DNA of 64,000 nt. It comes from Bacilli bacterium (GTDB lineage: Bacteria > Bacillota_I > Bacilli_A > RF39 > UBA660). How positions within the stretch are numbered: the first letter of the stretch is position 1; the number at the start of each line of letters is the position of its first letter. The stretch covers positions 77,123 through 141,122 of the forward strand of contig JAEENX010000007.1 of NCBI GenBank assembly GCA_016283935.1, given 5' to 3'. Positions 8,357 through 19,100 of the stretch are shown here, one piece after another. The translations under genes and the position numbers were made by a program. The notes under the pieces were generated by a model. The model saw only the letters and a program-made list of their open reading frames with translations, was not told the origin of the DNA and did not search any database.

Positions 8357-9966
8357 ACTTGTATATCATCAAATCTTTTATCAGATACCTTAGTTAATCT
8401 TAACCATAGTAATAAAGCTATTATAGTAAACACTACTAAATATATTATTTGAATAATTGCATTAGATAATCCTAACATAGCTAAACCAATTAAGAATGCA
8501 GTAGATAACATAGCAAGTCCCATTCCTAAAAATACTGATATTGATGAACTCATACTTTGTTTTACTATTTCAGTATCATTAGTTGCATCCATCTTAGGAT
8601 ATTTTAAGTTAACCATTATACCTATTAATTCTGCTATAAACGGTAATAATATAGATGCATATAATGCACATATAATACTTACTATATCAAACTTAAATGC
8701 AATAAAAACTATAATATCACCAAGTAATAAACATGGAATTATTATAACCATTGCAGTTATAACTTTATATAACACAATCATTGATGATTTAATTGGTAAA
8801 CTCTTTAATATATTTAATGATTTACCTTCAAGTGAGATCATTGAACTAGTAATTGATGTCATGAATGCTGAGAATGCAAGCAATGCCATTAAACCAACTG
8901 GTATATAATTAATAAATACTTCAGGTGATACACCTTCCATTTTAGATACCAATTCTTGAATAATAACATCATATTTAACTGAAACAGCTATGCATGCAGC
9001 AACAAATATAACTAAACCAAATCCAGCATTAGTAATAAATACAGGAGTTGATACAAATCTTGAAAATTCTTTTTTTATGAAAGACATTAATCTACTTCTT
9101 GTTTTAATAACATATGGTTTATTATTATGTATTACTGATACACTCTTCATCTTTGAATTTAAATCAAAATATACTTTACCTATTATAAATATAATAATAG
9201 CAAATATAACAATATGACTAACAATATATATTAATAAATTAATAATATTAAAATCATGAACCATAGACATGTAAGCTCCAACTGGATAATAATACTTACA
9301 TATAAAACTATCAATAGTTCCAGCATTATTAGATAACATATTCATTAAAGCATCCATATTAAATGAATAATATAATACAAACAATAATAATGACATTGTT
9401 ATAATTGTTTGAACTAAATTCTTACCTTTAAACTTAGATGATATATAAGTTATTAAGAATCCAAATATACAAGATATTACAATAGGTATAATTGGTATTA
9501 TAAATAATGCAATTATTGATACTAGATAATATATCCATGATTGATTCATATTAACACCATATACAATCATAGATGGTGCCATGAACATACTATTAAATAA
9601 AAATTCAAATGCATAAAATTTAAACATTCTTATAAATAATATAGTCTTTTTATCTAAAGGTAATGAGAATAATATTTGATCATCCTTACAATTAAATAAT
9701 AATGATCCTGATTTATAGAAACCTTCAAATAAAGTAATTATTGAAAAAGCAAAAGTAAATAAAGTAAGCATTATATATTGTTGATTCATTGGTTTAAATT
9801 GTTCCATTAAACTATAAGCATATCCACCCATATAAACTGCAATTATAAGAAAAAATACTACAGGCACAAGAATATTCGAAGTTTTACTAGCCTTTTTAGA
9901 TTTTATCTTAAATAAACTCATATCTTGAGATAGACATACTTTTAATAACTTTAAAGTCCTACTCAT
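8353..9966 (-). CDS. ABC transporter permease, ABC-2/exporter type
   Basis: This 537-aa integral membrane protein has about twelve hydrophobic spans and a cytoplasmic loop in the middle (SRLMSFIKKEFSRFVSTP). Start and stop overlap the ATPase operon: the start ATG follows the ATPase stop by one base, with GAGGGTT as ribosome binding site. The two-gene ATPase plus large permease arrangement is that of bacterial ABC-2-like exporters, which move lipids, peptides or drugs out of the cell. No substrate can be inferred from the sequence; no immunity or bacteriocin gene is adjacent. Confidence 0.85.
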   Translation of the reverse strand: MSRTLKLLKVCLSQDMSLFKIKSKKASKTSNILVPVVFFLIIAVYMGGYAYSLMEQFKPMNQQYIMLTLFTFAFSIITLFEGFYKSGSLLFNCKDDQILFSLPLDKKTILFIRMFKFYAFEFLFNSMFMAPSMIVYGVNMNQSWIYYLVSIIALFIIPIIPIVISCIFGFLITYISSKFKGKNLVQTIITMSLLLFVLYYSFNMDALMNMLSNNAGTIDSFICKYYYPVGAYMSMVHDFNIINLLIYIVSHIVIFAIIIFIIGKVYFDLNSKMKSVSVIHNNKPYVIKTRSRLMSFIKKEFSRFVSTPVFITNAGFGLVIFVAACIAVSVKYDVIIQELVSKMEGVSPEVFINYIPVGLMALLAFSAFMTSITSSMISLEGKSLNILKSLPIKSSMIVLYKVITAMVIIIPCLLLGDIIVFIAFKFDIVSIICALYASILLPFIAELIGIMVNLKYPKMDATNDTEIVKQSMSSSISVFLGMGLAMLSTAFLIGLAMLGLSNAIIQIIYLVVFTIIALLLWLRLTKVSDKRFDDIQV

Positions 9967-9967
9967 A

Positions 9968-10672
9968 TTAACCCTCTAATTCAAGGAATACTTTCTCTAA
10001 TGATTTATCCCCTTTTACTTCACTCATACTACCAGTTTTAACTAATATACCTTGTTTAATAATAGCAACTTTTGAACAAAGTTTTTCAGCTACATCTAAT
10101 ATATGTGTTGAATAAAAAACTATCTTACCTTCTTTAACCATTTCATTCATTACTTTTTTAAAATCAAATACTGCTTTAGGATCTAGACCAACAAATGGTT
10201 CATCCATAATTAGTATTTTAGGATCATGAGCCAATGCAGCAATCAATGCAATTTTTTGTTTCATACCATGTGAGAAAGATAATATTTGATCATTTAATAC
10301 ATTTTCAACTTCAAATAATTCTGCATATTTATGAATATTTTTTTCTCTTGTTTCTTGATCAACATCATACATATCACATATAAAATTAATAAAATCAATT
10401 GCTTTCATGTTTTCATATAATTCAGGATTATCAGGAACATAAGCCATTTCTTTTTTACATTCAATTGGATTAGTTTTAATAGATTTCCCATTTATTAAAA
10501 TATCTCCTTCATTAAAATCATGAATACCAACTATAGCTTTTATTAATGTTGTTTTACCTGCTCCATTGTGACCAATAAAAGCAAATATATCTCCATCTTC
10601 TACATTAAAAGTTATATCTTTAATAGCAACTTTATCACCATATTTTTTAGTTACATTTTTTATTTCTATCAT
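9968..10672 (-). CDS. ABC transporter ATP-binding protein
   Basis: This 234-aa ATPase shows Walker A (GHNGAGKTT, residues 34-42), the signature LSFSHGMKQK (an SHGMK variant common in ABC-2 exporters), Walker B with catalytic Glu (ILIMDEPFVGLDP) and H-loop STHILD. It powers the permease encoded immediately downstream. The start has a GGAGGAG ribosome binding site. The gene heads a two-gene operon whose terminator lies at 8332-8356. Confidence 0.92.
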   Translation of the reverse strand: MIEIKNVTKKYGDKVAIKDITFNVEDGDIFAFIGHNGAGKTTLIKAIVGIHDFNEGDILINGKSIKTNPIECKKEMAYVPDNPELYENMKAIDFINFICDMYDVDQETREKNIHKYAELFEVENVLNDQILSFSHGMKQKIALIAALAHDPKILIMDEPFVGLDPKAVFDFKKVMNEMVKEGKIVFYSTHILDVAEKLCSKVAIIKQGILVKTGSMSEVKGDKSLEKVFLELEG

Positions 10673-10728
10673 ATAAACTCCTCCATTTAAAATTCTAAAG
10701 TAAGTATATCATTATTACATAAAAAGAA

Positions 10729-10750
10729 AAAGGACTTATAAAAGTCCTTT
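10729..10750 (-). terminator. Terminator after the 10757 gene
   Basis: A 9-bp stem AAAGGACTT/AAGTCCTTT with a 4-base loop is followed on the minus strand by T-rich sequence. It lies six bases past the stop of the 10757 gene. Confidence 0.7.
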
Positions 10751-10756
10751 ACTTAT

Positions 10757-11704
10757 TTATAAAGTTTTATTTTCTTCTGTTTTCTTATTCAAATATGAAG
10801 TCATTTTTCTAGTAGTTAAATATCCATTAGATATAAATTCCATTGCTATTGGGAAAGTTTCGTTAGTAAAATCTTTTTTAAAGATATCTAAAATACATAC
10901 TAATTCATCGAAATGTTTTTTTATTAATAAGCAATGATCATTATAAAACTTTGTTTCATCTAATCCTTCATTTTTAAAATCACCATAGCTAACTACTAAA
11001 TATAATGTGTTCAAATCTTGATTGATTGATTTTTTTAATTCTTCTTTATTTTTTTCACTTACTGGTATTCTAATAAAATTTACCTTTGTAGAACCATTAC
11101 TTATTCTTTCAATCGAATTTCCATCTATAAAGTAACGTTTTCTATCCTCTGTATTGTGAATTTGATGAAGAAGTCCTTTTTTTCTTAATTCTAGATATTC
11201 AGCTTTGTTAAGTGTTTGAAGAAGACCAGTTATGAATTTCATACTTTGCACTTCTTTACCACTACGAGCATTAACTGTTCTATCATATGATTCATCTATA
11301 AAATTAGAATATATTGTCAAATTAATATCATCGCTATTTTCAATTAATTCTTCTTCAATTTCTTCTTCAGATAATTCATCTATATATGACTCTCCTGAAG
11401 TTTGTAATTCCTCTATTAAACTTGTATATTCTTCTACTTCGTCTTTATCTAATGAATCAACTTCTGTTTTTAATATATCCATTAATTCAGTTATTTCATT
11501 GTATATTTCTTTTATCTTACATACTCTTGCATATCTTTTTACTTCTTCTTCTGATAAAGAATATGATTGCATATACATTTCAATATTATTACCTTCCAGA
11601 ATATCTTTATAATAATGTGATAGTCCATCTGGTATTTTTCCTTCATACGAAAAAATTGTTTTTTTAGTTTTTTCTAAAAACTCAAGATTGATGTCAGCAC
11701 TCAT
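10757..11704 (-). CDS. Acidic soluble protein of unknown function
   Basis: I do not recognise this 315-aa protein. It has no signal peptide or membrane segment. Residues 75-130 are very acidic and helical (runs such as DELSEEEIEEELIE), followed by a mixed alpha/beta C-terminal half with only a few possible conserved aromatic and basic residues. The start ATG has a GGGGAG ribosome binding site. The gene is monocistronic: a strong terminator for the upstream rlm gene lies before it and another follows it. The C-terminal end (FISNGYLTTRKMTSYLNKK) could be a conserved motif, but I cannot name a family. Confidence 0.65.
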   Translation of the reverse strand: MSADINLEFLEKTKKTIFSYEGKIPDGLSHYYKDILEGNNIEMYMQSYSLSEEEVKRYARVCKIKEIYNEITELMDILKTEVDSLDKDEVEEYTSLIEELQTSGESYIDELSEEEIEEELIENSDDINLTIYSNFIDESYDRTVNARSGKEVQSMKFITGLLQTLNKAEYLELRKKGLLHQIHNTEDRKRYFIDGNSIERISNGSTKVNFIRIPVSEKNKEELKKSINQDLNTLYLVVSYGDFKNEGLDETKFYNDHCLLIKKHFDELVCILDIFKKDFTNETFPIAMEFISNGYLTTRKMTSYLNKKTEENKTL

Positions 11705-11741
11705 GATGTCTCCCCTTTTTCAAAAAATAAAATAACATAAA

Positions 11742-11771
11742 AAAACTATTTAGTACATACTAAATAGTTTT
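11742..11771 (-). terminator. Strong terminator of the rluB-rlmCD-type operon
   Basis: A 14-bp perfect stem with a 2-base loop (AAAACTATTTAGTA arm) is followed on the minus strand by a T run. It closes the operon that ends at 11782. Confidence 0.85.
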
Positions 11772-11781
11772 AATTAACAAA

Positions 11782-12981
11782 TTATTTATTATTTTTTTCT
11801 AATAAGCAAACACATTCAACTTCACTTGTTTGTGGAAACATATCTAAACCAGTTACTTTTCTTAAATTATATAACTCACTTAATTTATTTAAATCTCTTG
11901 CTAATGTAATAGTATTACAAGAAACATAAGCAATATTTTTAGGTTTAGAATCTAATAAATATTTTAGTGTTTCATCATTTAATCCACTTCTAGGAGGATC
12001 AATTATAACAGTATCAAATTGTACGTCAATATTCTTTAATACAGTTCCTGTATCACCTACATAAAAATGAGTATTATTTATTTCATTTTCTTTAGCATTT
12101 ATCTTTGCATCTTCTATAGCATTTCTTATTTTTTCAATACCATATATATTATTATATTTTTTACTTAAAGATAGTCCTAAAGTACCTACACCACAGTAAA
12201 GATCTAATAGATTTTCTCCTTCTAAATTACATCTTAAAATATCAAATATTTCTCCAGCTATATAATTATTAATTTGAAAAAATGAATTATAAGATACTTT
12301 AAATTTAATATCTGAAATCATATCATAGAAATAATTATCTCCATATATAGTTTCTTTATTAATTACTATACCTTTAATATTTTCAGGAATATTATTTTTA
12401 TCTATATTAACTTTCTTTTCAGATGTAATAGATATCAATATTTCATCTAAATAATTAGTTCTTATAGTTATTTCTCCATCTATTATATTTATATAATCAT
12501 GATTTCTAATAACTTCATTTATATTGTTATTAACTAATAAGCATGAATCTACTTCTAATAAATTATGAGATTTCTTTTGGTAATATCCCCATTTACTATT
12601 TTCAACTTTTAACACAATTTTATTTCTATAAAACAAGTCTTTATTAGATTTAACAAATTTAATATCCGTATCTATATTTGCATATCTTCTTAATATATTT
12701 TTTATTTTATTACTTTTATATTCTTCTTGAAAACCAATGTTGGAATGCATTAATGAACATCCACCACATATATTATATAAAGGACATTTAGGTAATACTC
12801 TATTTTTATTTTCATGAAGAATATGACTTAATTTTCCTTCACTAAAATTCTTCTTATCTAATGTTATTTCATATTCTACTTCTTCTTTTGGAAGAGTATC
12901 AGGAATAAAAACTACTTTACCCTCATTGTAAGCAATTCCTCTTCCCTCATCATCTAATCTTTCAATCTTACTTGTAATCAT
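11782..12981 (-). CDS. 23S rRNA (uracil-5-)-methyltransferase, RumA/RlmCD type
   Basis: At 399 aa this matches a compact member of the RumA/RlmD/RlmCD family. Features in order are an N-terminal TRAM domain (to about residue 55), an Fe-S cysteine set starting CPLYNICGGCSLMH (C-X5-C-X2-C), a SAM-binding motif LLDLYCGVGTLGLSL, the DPPRSGL motif, and the catalytic Cys in YVSCNTITLARDL. It makes 5-methyluridine in 23S rRNA. The start ATG overlaps the end of the pseudouridine synthase gene by 14 bases and has no strong ribosome binding site, so translation is probably coupled. Which uridine it modifies cannot be read from the sequence. Confidence 0.9.
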   Translation of the reverse strand: MITSKIERLDDEGRGIAYNEGKVVFIPDTLPKEEVEYEITLDKKNFSEGKLSHILHENKNRVLPKCPLYNICGGCSLMHSNIGFQEEYKSNKIKNILRRYANIDTDIKFVKSNKDLFYRNKIVLKVENSKWGYYQKKSHNLLEVDSCLLVNNNINEVIRNHDYINIIDGEITIRTNYLDEILISITSEKKVNIDKNNIPENIKGIVINKETIYGDNYFYDMISDIKFKVSYNSFFQINNYIAGEIFDILRCNLEGENLLDLYCGVGTLGLSLSKKYNNIYGIEKIRNAIEDAKINAKENEINNTHFYVGDTGTVLKNIDVQFDTVIIDPPRSGLNDETLKYLLDSKPKNIAYVSCNTITLARDLNKLSELYNLRKVTGLDMFPQTSEVECVCLLEKNNK

Positions 12982-13678
12982 ATAATTTATGAACTTCTTT
13001 TATAGTAAGTTCTCTATATTCTCCTGATTTTAAATTTTCTAGTGTAAGGAATCCATATTGTATTCTAGTTAACTTATCAACTAAATAACCACATGCTTCA
13101 AATAATCTTTTAACTATGTGATTACGTCCTTCTACTATAGTTATTTCTACTAATGCAGTATCAGCTACTTTATCATTCTTCTTTAATTTAACTCTAGTAG
13201 GTTTACATTTAATATCATCAATCATGATACCTTTTTCTATCTTATGTAAATCTTCTATTTCTAAACATCTATTTAATTTAGCTACATATGTCTTAGGTAC
13301 ATGATGAGAAGGATGTGTTAAAATGTTATCTAATTTTCCATCATTAGTTAAAAGTAAAATACCTGTAGTATTATAGTCTAATCTTCCTACTGGATAAATT
13401 CTTTTATCAGTATCAATATAATCTAAAACAGTTTTTCTATCTTTATCATCAGAAACAGTAGATACTACTCCTCTTGGTTTATTAAATAAGAAATATACTT
13501 TATCTTCTTTATTTAATATTTCTCCATTTATCATGATAGTATCATCACCTGATACTTTTGTACCAAGTTCAGTTACTCTTTCTCCATTTACAAATACTTT
13601 TCCTGCTTTAATTAATTCTTCAGCTTTTCTTCTTGAAGTATATCCAGATTCAGCTATTACTTTTTGTAATCTTTCCAT
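12968..13678 (-). CDS. Pseudouridine synthase, RluB/RsuA family
   Basis: This protein of about 236 aa has an N-terminal S4 RNA-binding domain (RLQKVIAESGYTSRRKAEELI) and an RsuA/RluB catalytic domain with the motif GRLDYNTTGILLLTNDG, whose Asp is the catalytic residue. It isomerises uridine to pseudouridine in rRNA, most likely 23S helix 89/90 as for RluB; RsuA-type 16S action cannot be excluded. The track start is GTG within the ribosome binding site; the ATG at 13678 sits eight bases beyond GGAG and is preferred. It is co-transcribed with the overlapping rRNA methyltransferase gene. Confidence 0.9.
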   Translation of the reverse strand: MERLQKVIAESGYTSRRKAEELIKAGKVFVNGERVTELGTKVSGDDTIMINGEILNKEDKVYFLFNKPRGVVSTVSDDKDRKTVLDYIDTDKRIYPVGRLDYNTTGILLLTNDGKLDNILTHPSHHVPKTYVAKLNRCLEIEDLHKIEKGIMIDDIKCKPTRVKLKKNDKVADTALVEITIVEGRNHIVKRLFEACGYLVDKLTRIQYGFLTLENLKSGEYRELTIKEVHKLYDYK

Positions 13679-13733
13679 ATATAACACTCCTTTTTTCTTA
13701 TACTATTTTATCATACATAATAAAAGAAAAGTA

Positions 13734-14078
13734 TTATTTACTCTTCTTTTTAGTTTTCTTTTCTTCTTTCTTGTCTTTTTCAGACTTCATTTCTTTAATT
13801 AAAAATTCATTAAATTTCTTTTCAAGAGTAGTTTTACAAAACATAAATAAAACTACACAGAAAACAATCATAAAACCATATTCAGCAATATAATACCATT
13901 TATCATTAGTAACTACTAAATATCCCATTACTCCTACTCCAAGTAATGCAGCTACTAAACATACATATTGTAATCTAATTAATTTATTATATATATTCTT
14001 ATTATCTTCATTTTCTTTATATCTTTTAATTGCGTTTTTCTTTTCTTCTTTTGTTAATCTTTGATATTTATTCTTCAT
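13734..14078 (-). CDS. Small membrane protein with basic tails
   Basis: I do not recognise this protein of about 114 aa. It has a charged cytoplasmic N-terminus, two membrane spans (about residues 38-60 and 66-90) and a highly charged Lys/Glu-rich C-terminus (EKDKKEEKKTKKKSK). The ATG at 14078 is preferred to the track's GTG because AAGGTGATT is the ribosome binding site. Its start overlaps the end of recX by 11 bases, so the two are translationally coupled. A function linked to RecX is not otherwise suggested. Confidence 0.65.
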   Translation of the reverse strand: MKNKYQRLTKEEKKNAIKRYKENEDNKNIYNKLIRLQYVCLVAALLGVGVMGYLVVTNDKWYYIAEYGFMIVFCVVLFMFCKTTLEKKFNEFLIKEMKSEKDKKEEKKTKKKSK

Positions 14079-14820
14079 AAAAATCACCTTTCTTAAATCC
14101 TTTACGATACATGGCTTCTTTTATTTTAAATTCTAATTCTTTACCTTCATATCTCTTAGATAATTTGTTAGTTATTTTTACTAATTCTTTTTCATATGCA
14201 TCTTTGTCATTTATATTATAACTGGATAATATAGAAATTACCATACTTCTATCATATCCTAGATTTACTAAATCATTTGTTAATTTAGATTTTAACATAA
14301 TACTTGAATTAGTATGATTTACTTTAATCTTTTTATCTACATATGATTTAATTCTATCTTCATATATAGATTCATCTATATTAGATAAATAATCATTTAT
14401 TTTATTTTCAAATATTCCTAATTTAATTAAATTCTTTTTTATTTTATTAGGTCCATCATTTGAAAGATTTAATCTATCTGTAACATATGCTTTTAAATAA
14501 AGATCATCATTTAAGAAATTATTTTCTTTTAATCTATTAATAGTATCATTTATAACTGATTCACTTATATCTTTATTTCTTAAATACTCTTTTATTTCTT
14601 TAGTACTTCTCATTTTTTTAGATATATATTTAATAGATTCATAATAGAAAGATAGTTTATCGTTTTCTTCTAATACTTTATCAAACTCTTCTTTTGATAT
14701 AGATGATTTCATTGTTAAACCATATTTAACAATAATATCATCATATAATCTATAAACTTCATCATCCACATAAACTTTATACTTATTACCATTATCTTTA
14801 ACGAATTTTTGTATCTTCAT
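14068..14820 (-). CDS. recX: RecX-type regulatory protein
   Basis: This protein of about 250 aa has the length and helical repeat pattern of long Gram-positive RecX proteins. It shows YISKKMRSTKEIKEYLR followed by repeated three-helix modules with LKENNFLNDDLYLKAYV, and a C-terminal KEAMYRKGF segment. RecX binds RecA filaments and limits recombinase activity. The track begins at a TTG within the ribosome binding site; ATG 14820 follows AGGAGG with ideal spacing. No recA is adjacent. It is transcribed divergently from the CapA-like gene, with a TATAAT box between them. Confidence 0.82.
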   Translation of the reverse strand: MKIQKFVKDNGNKYKVYVDDEVYRLYDDIIVKYGLTMKSSISKEEFDKVLEENDKLSFYYESIKYISKKMRSTKEIKEYLRNKDISESVINDTINRLKENNFLNDDLYLKAYVTDRLNLSNDGPNKIKKNLIKLGIFENKINDYLSNIDESIYEDRIKSYVDKKIKVNHTNSSIMLKSKLTNDLVNLGYDRSMVISILSSYNINDKDAYEKELVKITNKLSKRYEGKELEFKIKEAMYRKGFKKGDFYEE

Positions 14821-14890
14821 ATGGATTTCCTCCTGCAATGATTATACCATATATTTATATTATATGATAAAATATATTTATGGTGATAAT

Positions 14891-16144
14891 ATGGCAAAGA
14901 GGTATCAATTAAAACCTATTTGGAAGTTTATATTTGTAATATCATTAGTAGGTATTACCCTTATATATGGATATATAGTAGATCATAGTAAAAAAAGTGA
15001 TAAAGATGATAATGATTTAAATATAATTGAAAAGATTACAAAGAAAAAAGAAGTTAAAAAGAAAGTTAATCTTACTTTAGTTGGCGACTTAATGTTTGAA
15101 GGTTTATACTTAGATTCATTAACCTCTGGTGATGATCCAAATACATACTTATCAATGGTAGCTGATAAATATTTTAAGAAAGATGATTTAACAATTGGTA
15201 ATTTAGAAACTACGATTACAGATAATAATAAACTTAAAGTAAATGGATATGGATATGAATTTTGTACACCTCAAGAAGTTATTAAAGGGTTAGATAACAA
15301 TTCAGTAGATGTTTTAGGAACAACTAATAACCATTCAACAGATCGAGGTATAGATGGCATTAATAATACAATAGATTATTTAAAAAATAATACAAATATA
15401 ATGTCAGTTGGATCATATAAATCTAAAGAAGATAGATCTAATTTAAGAATAAAAGAAATTAATGGTGTTAAAGTTGGTTTTATTGCATATGCTTTAGGTA
15501 TGAATGACTTTGGTAAATATATTACCAATGAAGAATCATATAGATTAGGATTATATAGAAATCCACCAAGTTATAATGTTATTACAGAAGAAAATAAAGA
15601 ATTAATAAGACAAGAAATAAGAGCTTTAAGAAAAGAATGTGATGTACTTGTTGCAATTATGCACTGGGGTCAAGAATTCCATTTTGAAGAACGTGAAGTT
15701 GATCAACATGCATTATCAAGATTGTTAAATGAAGAACATGTAGATATAGTATTAGGTTCTCATTCACACTGCATGCAACCAATTGAATGGTACACCGGAA
15801 GTGATAATTACAAAACTTTAGTATTCTACTCTCTTGGTAATTTTACATCATCTGATTATAGTTTAGATGGACGCGCAGGTCCTGAATATGTTAAAGCTTA
15901 TCAAGTAGCATTACTTGCAAATATAGATTTAGAATTAGATGATAATAATAAAGTATTATTTAATAAAATTAATACAGAACCAATTATAAATTACTTTAAT
16001 AAAGATAAAAAAGATTTTAGAATGATACCTTTATCTATGTATAATGATACATATGAAAAAAATCATTATATGTACGAAACAGGATTAAATAAAACATATA
16101 TAAATAATTTATATTCCAGAATTATTCCTGATGAATTTAGATAA
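14891..16144 (+). CDS. CapA/PgsA-family membrane-anchored protein
   Basis: This protein of about 417 aa has an N-terminal membrane anchor (about residues 10-30) and an extracellular metallophosphatase-like CapA domain. It shows LTLVGDLMFEG, IGNLETTIT, TTNNHSTDRGIDGINNTIDYL, IMHWGQEF and VLGSHSHCMQPIEW, all conserved in CapA/PgsA (poly-gamma-glutamate synthesis) proteins. In capsule-forming bacteria this family helps poly-gamma-glutamate export, but here no capB or capC neighbours exist, so the role may be another wall or capsule function. The ATG at 14891 with ribosome binding site GGTGAT is preferred to the track start. It ends in a terminator shared with the convergent surface gene. Confidence 0.85.
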   Translation: MAKRYQLKPIWKFIFVISLVGITLIYGYIVDHSKKSDKDDNDLNIIEKITKKKEVKKKVNLTLVGDLMFEGLYLDSLTSGDDPNTYLSMVADKYFKKDDLTIGNLETTITDNNKLKVNGYGYEFCTPQEVIKGLDNNSVDVLGTTNNHSTDRGIDGINNTIDYLKNNTNIMSVGSYKSKEDRSNLRIKEINGVKVGFIAYALGMNDFGKYITNEESYRLGLYRNPPSYNVITEENKELIRQEIRALRKECDVLVAIMHWGQEFHFEEREVDQHALSRLLNEEHVDIVLGSHSHCMQPIEWYTGSDNYKTLVFYSLGNFTSSDYSLDGRAGPEYVKAYQVALLANIDLELDDNNKVLFNKINTEPIINYFNKDKKDFRMIPLSMYNDTYEKNHYMYETGLNKTYINNLYSRIIPDEFR

Positions 16145-16146
16145 TA

Positions 16147-16176
16147 AAAAAAGCAACGTTAAACGTTGCTTTTTTT
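16147..16176. terminator. Bidirectional terminator
   Basis: An 11-bp stem AAAGCAACGTT/AACGTTGCTTT is flanked by A and T runs on both sides. It lies between the convergent capA-like and Cys-rich surface genes and can serve both. Confidence 0.85.
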
Positions 16177-16190
16177 ATTATTTAATTATT

Positions 16191-19100
16191 TTAATGATAT
16201 GTAGCCCAATGGACACCGGATGTTTCATCATTTGGTCTATAATTTCCACGAATAGTATCAATACCTTTATCTTTATTATTCCATACTTTATAACCCAAAT
16301 CTCCTGAAGAACCGATTGAAGAAATAGTTCCTAGGGATCTACTTAATTCAGTTAGGAATTTACTCTTACATTCACCACATGAATATTTCCAATTCTTATG
16401 TCCATCTGTACATGTATGTTCGTCTGCATCAATAGTACCACATTTTCCAGCATCTGATGAATCAATACTTGAATAGCAATTACAGTCATGATATTTATCT
16501 TTATCAAAAGAATTATAATCATATTTATTATTATATTTCTTAATTGATTTTAAGGCATCAGGGGTTAACTTATATGCATATGTTAAATTGTCTGGAGAAT
16601 ATGTTTTTCCCGCATTCGCATCATCTCTTATTTTTTTCCATGTACGTCCAAAACTACCATCTATCTTTTTCCAATTTAACGCTATAGGATTAGATGTATC
16701 GGTATATCTACCACCAGGGAACATATTTGCAGGATCTACAACTCTAAATTCATATACTTCATTGATAGTCCATGGTTTACAACCATCAAAATTAGAACTT
16801 ATTCCACCATTTGGATTACAACTTCCAATTCTCATACCACCATCTTGAATGTTCAAAGTACAAGTAAATGGTACAACAGAAGAAGAATTTTTCAAAGCCT
16901 CAGCAGTACCCTTTGACCATGCTTGACCAGATTCAGCACAAGTACTACCTTTTTCATTAAATGCTTTGACAAATTTAGTTAAAGTTCGTTTAGAACCTAA
17001 TCCTCTTATATCCCACCAAGTTTCAAATGAAGCACTATAAGTAGTTAAATAAACTGCATATTGATACTTATGACCCATTACATTCATTTCGCCAGATGTA
17101 TCAGTACCACGTGAGAATGTTGGACCAGGATACAATGTCATCGCTCCATCTTCTGATGGATCTGGGAACTTACAATCAATAGAATAAGAAATGTCCTTTG
17201 TTATTCTATTATTAAATATTGCAGTTGTATCATCAGATGTTATATCATCTTCATCCCTTATAGCCTTATCAGAAGAGCCTAGTTTTAAATCAGTCATATT
17301 TTCTTGTGATTTAAAATAATCAGTCGAATAATTTTGTCCACCACCACTATCAGCAGAACAAGTACATCCATCATTACAAGATACACTACCAAAACTTATT
17401 CTAAATTCTTGACTAGAATTTTTTCTACTTGCATTTAAGAATACTTGTAAGTAATGGAAATTTGCGCTCAATTTGAAATTATATTGTTCATCTGCTGAAG
17501 GATGATCAATAAATTCATTACAACCAGCAACAATATTTTCTAGGTCAGTAGCTCTTTTCTTATTTCTATCAAAATTATTGTAATCAGTTTCACTTGCTGC
17601 TGTATTTGCTTTTGACCAAGCATCTTGAGGATCTTGTTTTGTATATCCATTATGATCACTTTTTAGTGGCTCATACGAATAGCTTCCACTCTTAGTCCAA
17701 CCCTTGCCAGTCCATTCTGTTTCAACTGCTGAAACCTTAGTATCACAATCTTGCTTATTCATATTATAGTATGAATATCTTGCATATCTAATATTTTCTG
17801 TAGTACTAGATAGTTTTATTTCAAGACCTTTCCATTTCTTTGTACTAAATGGGAATTCATCATTTGCTTTTACTTGATAAGCTGTTGCAACATATTTTTG
17901 AGAATTACCACTACCTTCAGTAGTTGCACCTAAATAGGACTTTGGTTTTATTTCATATATATCATAATATGTTGTACATTGAGCAGGAGTTGTATCAGAA
18001 TCGGATTTGGTTTTTTCTTCACTTTCATACCCATCCCATTCACAATTTTTAGTTGAAGTTGCAGGACATATATGTTCGGTAGTATTATCTGAAGAACAAT
18101 CGCCTGAATCATCATAATTATATGCATAAACAGTACTACCTGGAGCAGCAGTATATTTTTTTGTTTTAGTACAGAAACTTTTCTTGAAAGTCAATGCTGG
18201 AGGAGTAAATGTATTAGATACTGGTTCGGCTGACGGATTATTTATTAAATCTGCCTTAACCTTATCTTTTTGATATTGATTATACCAATAAACTTCCCCA
18301 TCAGATGAGTTTTCGATATCTTTATTTTTATCATCGCCAACAGAACCTGTAACAGATCTTTCATAATGTGCTCTTAAAGTTCTGTAGTCTACTTTTAATC
18401 TACAATCTTTCTTACCTTTTACAATTGGTGACTTTGGCTCTTTTAATTTAAAGTATTTTCCAGTTGCTGAAGTGATCGAACCAGGGATTTGAACAGAAAT
18501 TTCTTCTCTACAAATAATTTTACAATAAGAATCAACATCTTCTACACCAGACTCTAATGTTATGCTTTCTTTCATTTGCTTTTCTAACTCAGCATCTTCA
18601 TAATACGAATTATTACACTTATCTGTATAATAAGTTGCTCCAATATATGAGTTTTTAGATGCTATAAATAAATAGTTTAAGGGTTTTTCCTTTAAATGAG
18701 ACTCTGTAGACTCTGTATCAGGATTACAACACAATTTGATTACCATATCGCTATCATCAAAATCATCTGGCTCAACTTTTTGATTTGGATCTTGATCATC
18801 TTTATTATCTTTGCTTTTTTGTTCTGTACACCCACCACAATCATCTGTTTCAGTAACAGGAATTGATGTGAACTTATCACCTGCAGGACCAGGTAAAAGT
18901 GCTACATATGATTGAGTAGCTCCATGACCATCACATATATAAGGTGTTGTTGCGGCAGATGTTACACCAGGAATAACACCTGTAATTGTTACTTTACCCT
19001 TACAATCACTTGATGTTGTTTTAGAAACTGTAAATGAGAATTTTGCAGATGTTCCATTCCATTCTTGTTCTATTTTTATTACAGTTCCTGTATCAGGTTT

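Noticed and set aside
11232-11667. Two plus-strand ORFs (126 and 93 aa) opposite the 10757 gene
   Set aside because: Ser- and Leu-rich antisense frames with no ribosome binding site; they mirror the acidic coding region.
13720-13765. Hairpin after the rluB start region as terminator of the 13734 gene
   Set aside because: The possible stem around AAAAGAA/TTCTTTT contains a mismatch and lacks a clear T run on the minus strand; too weak to list.
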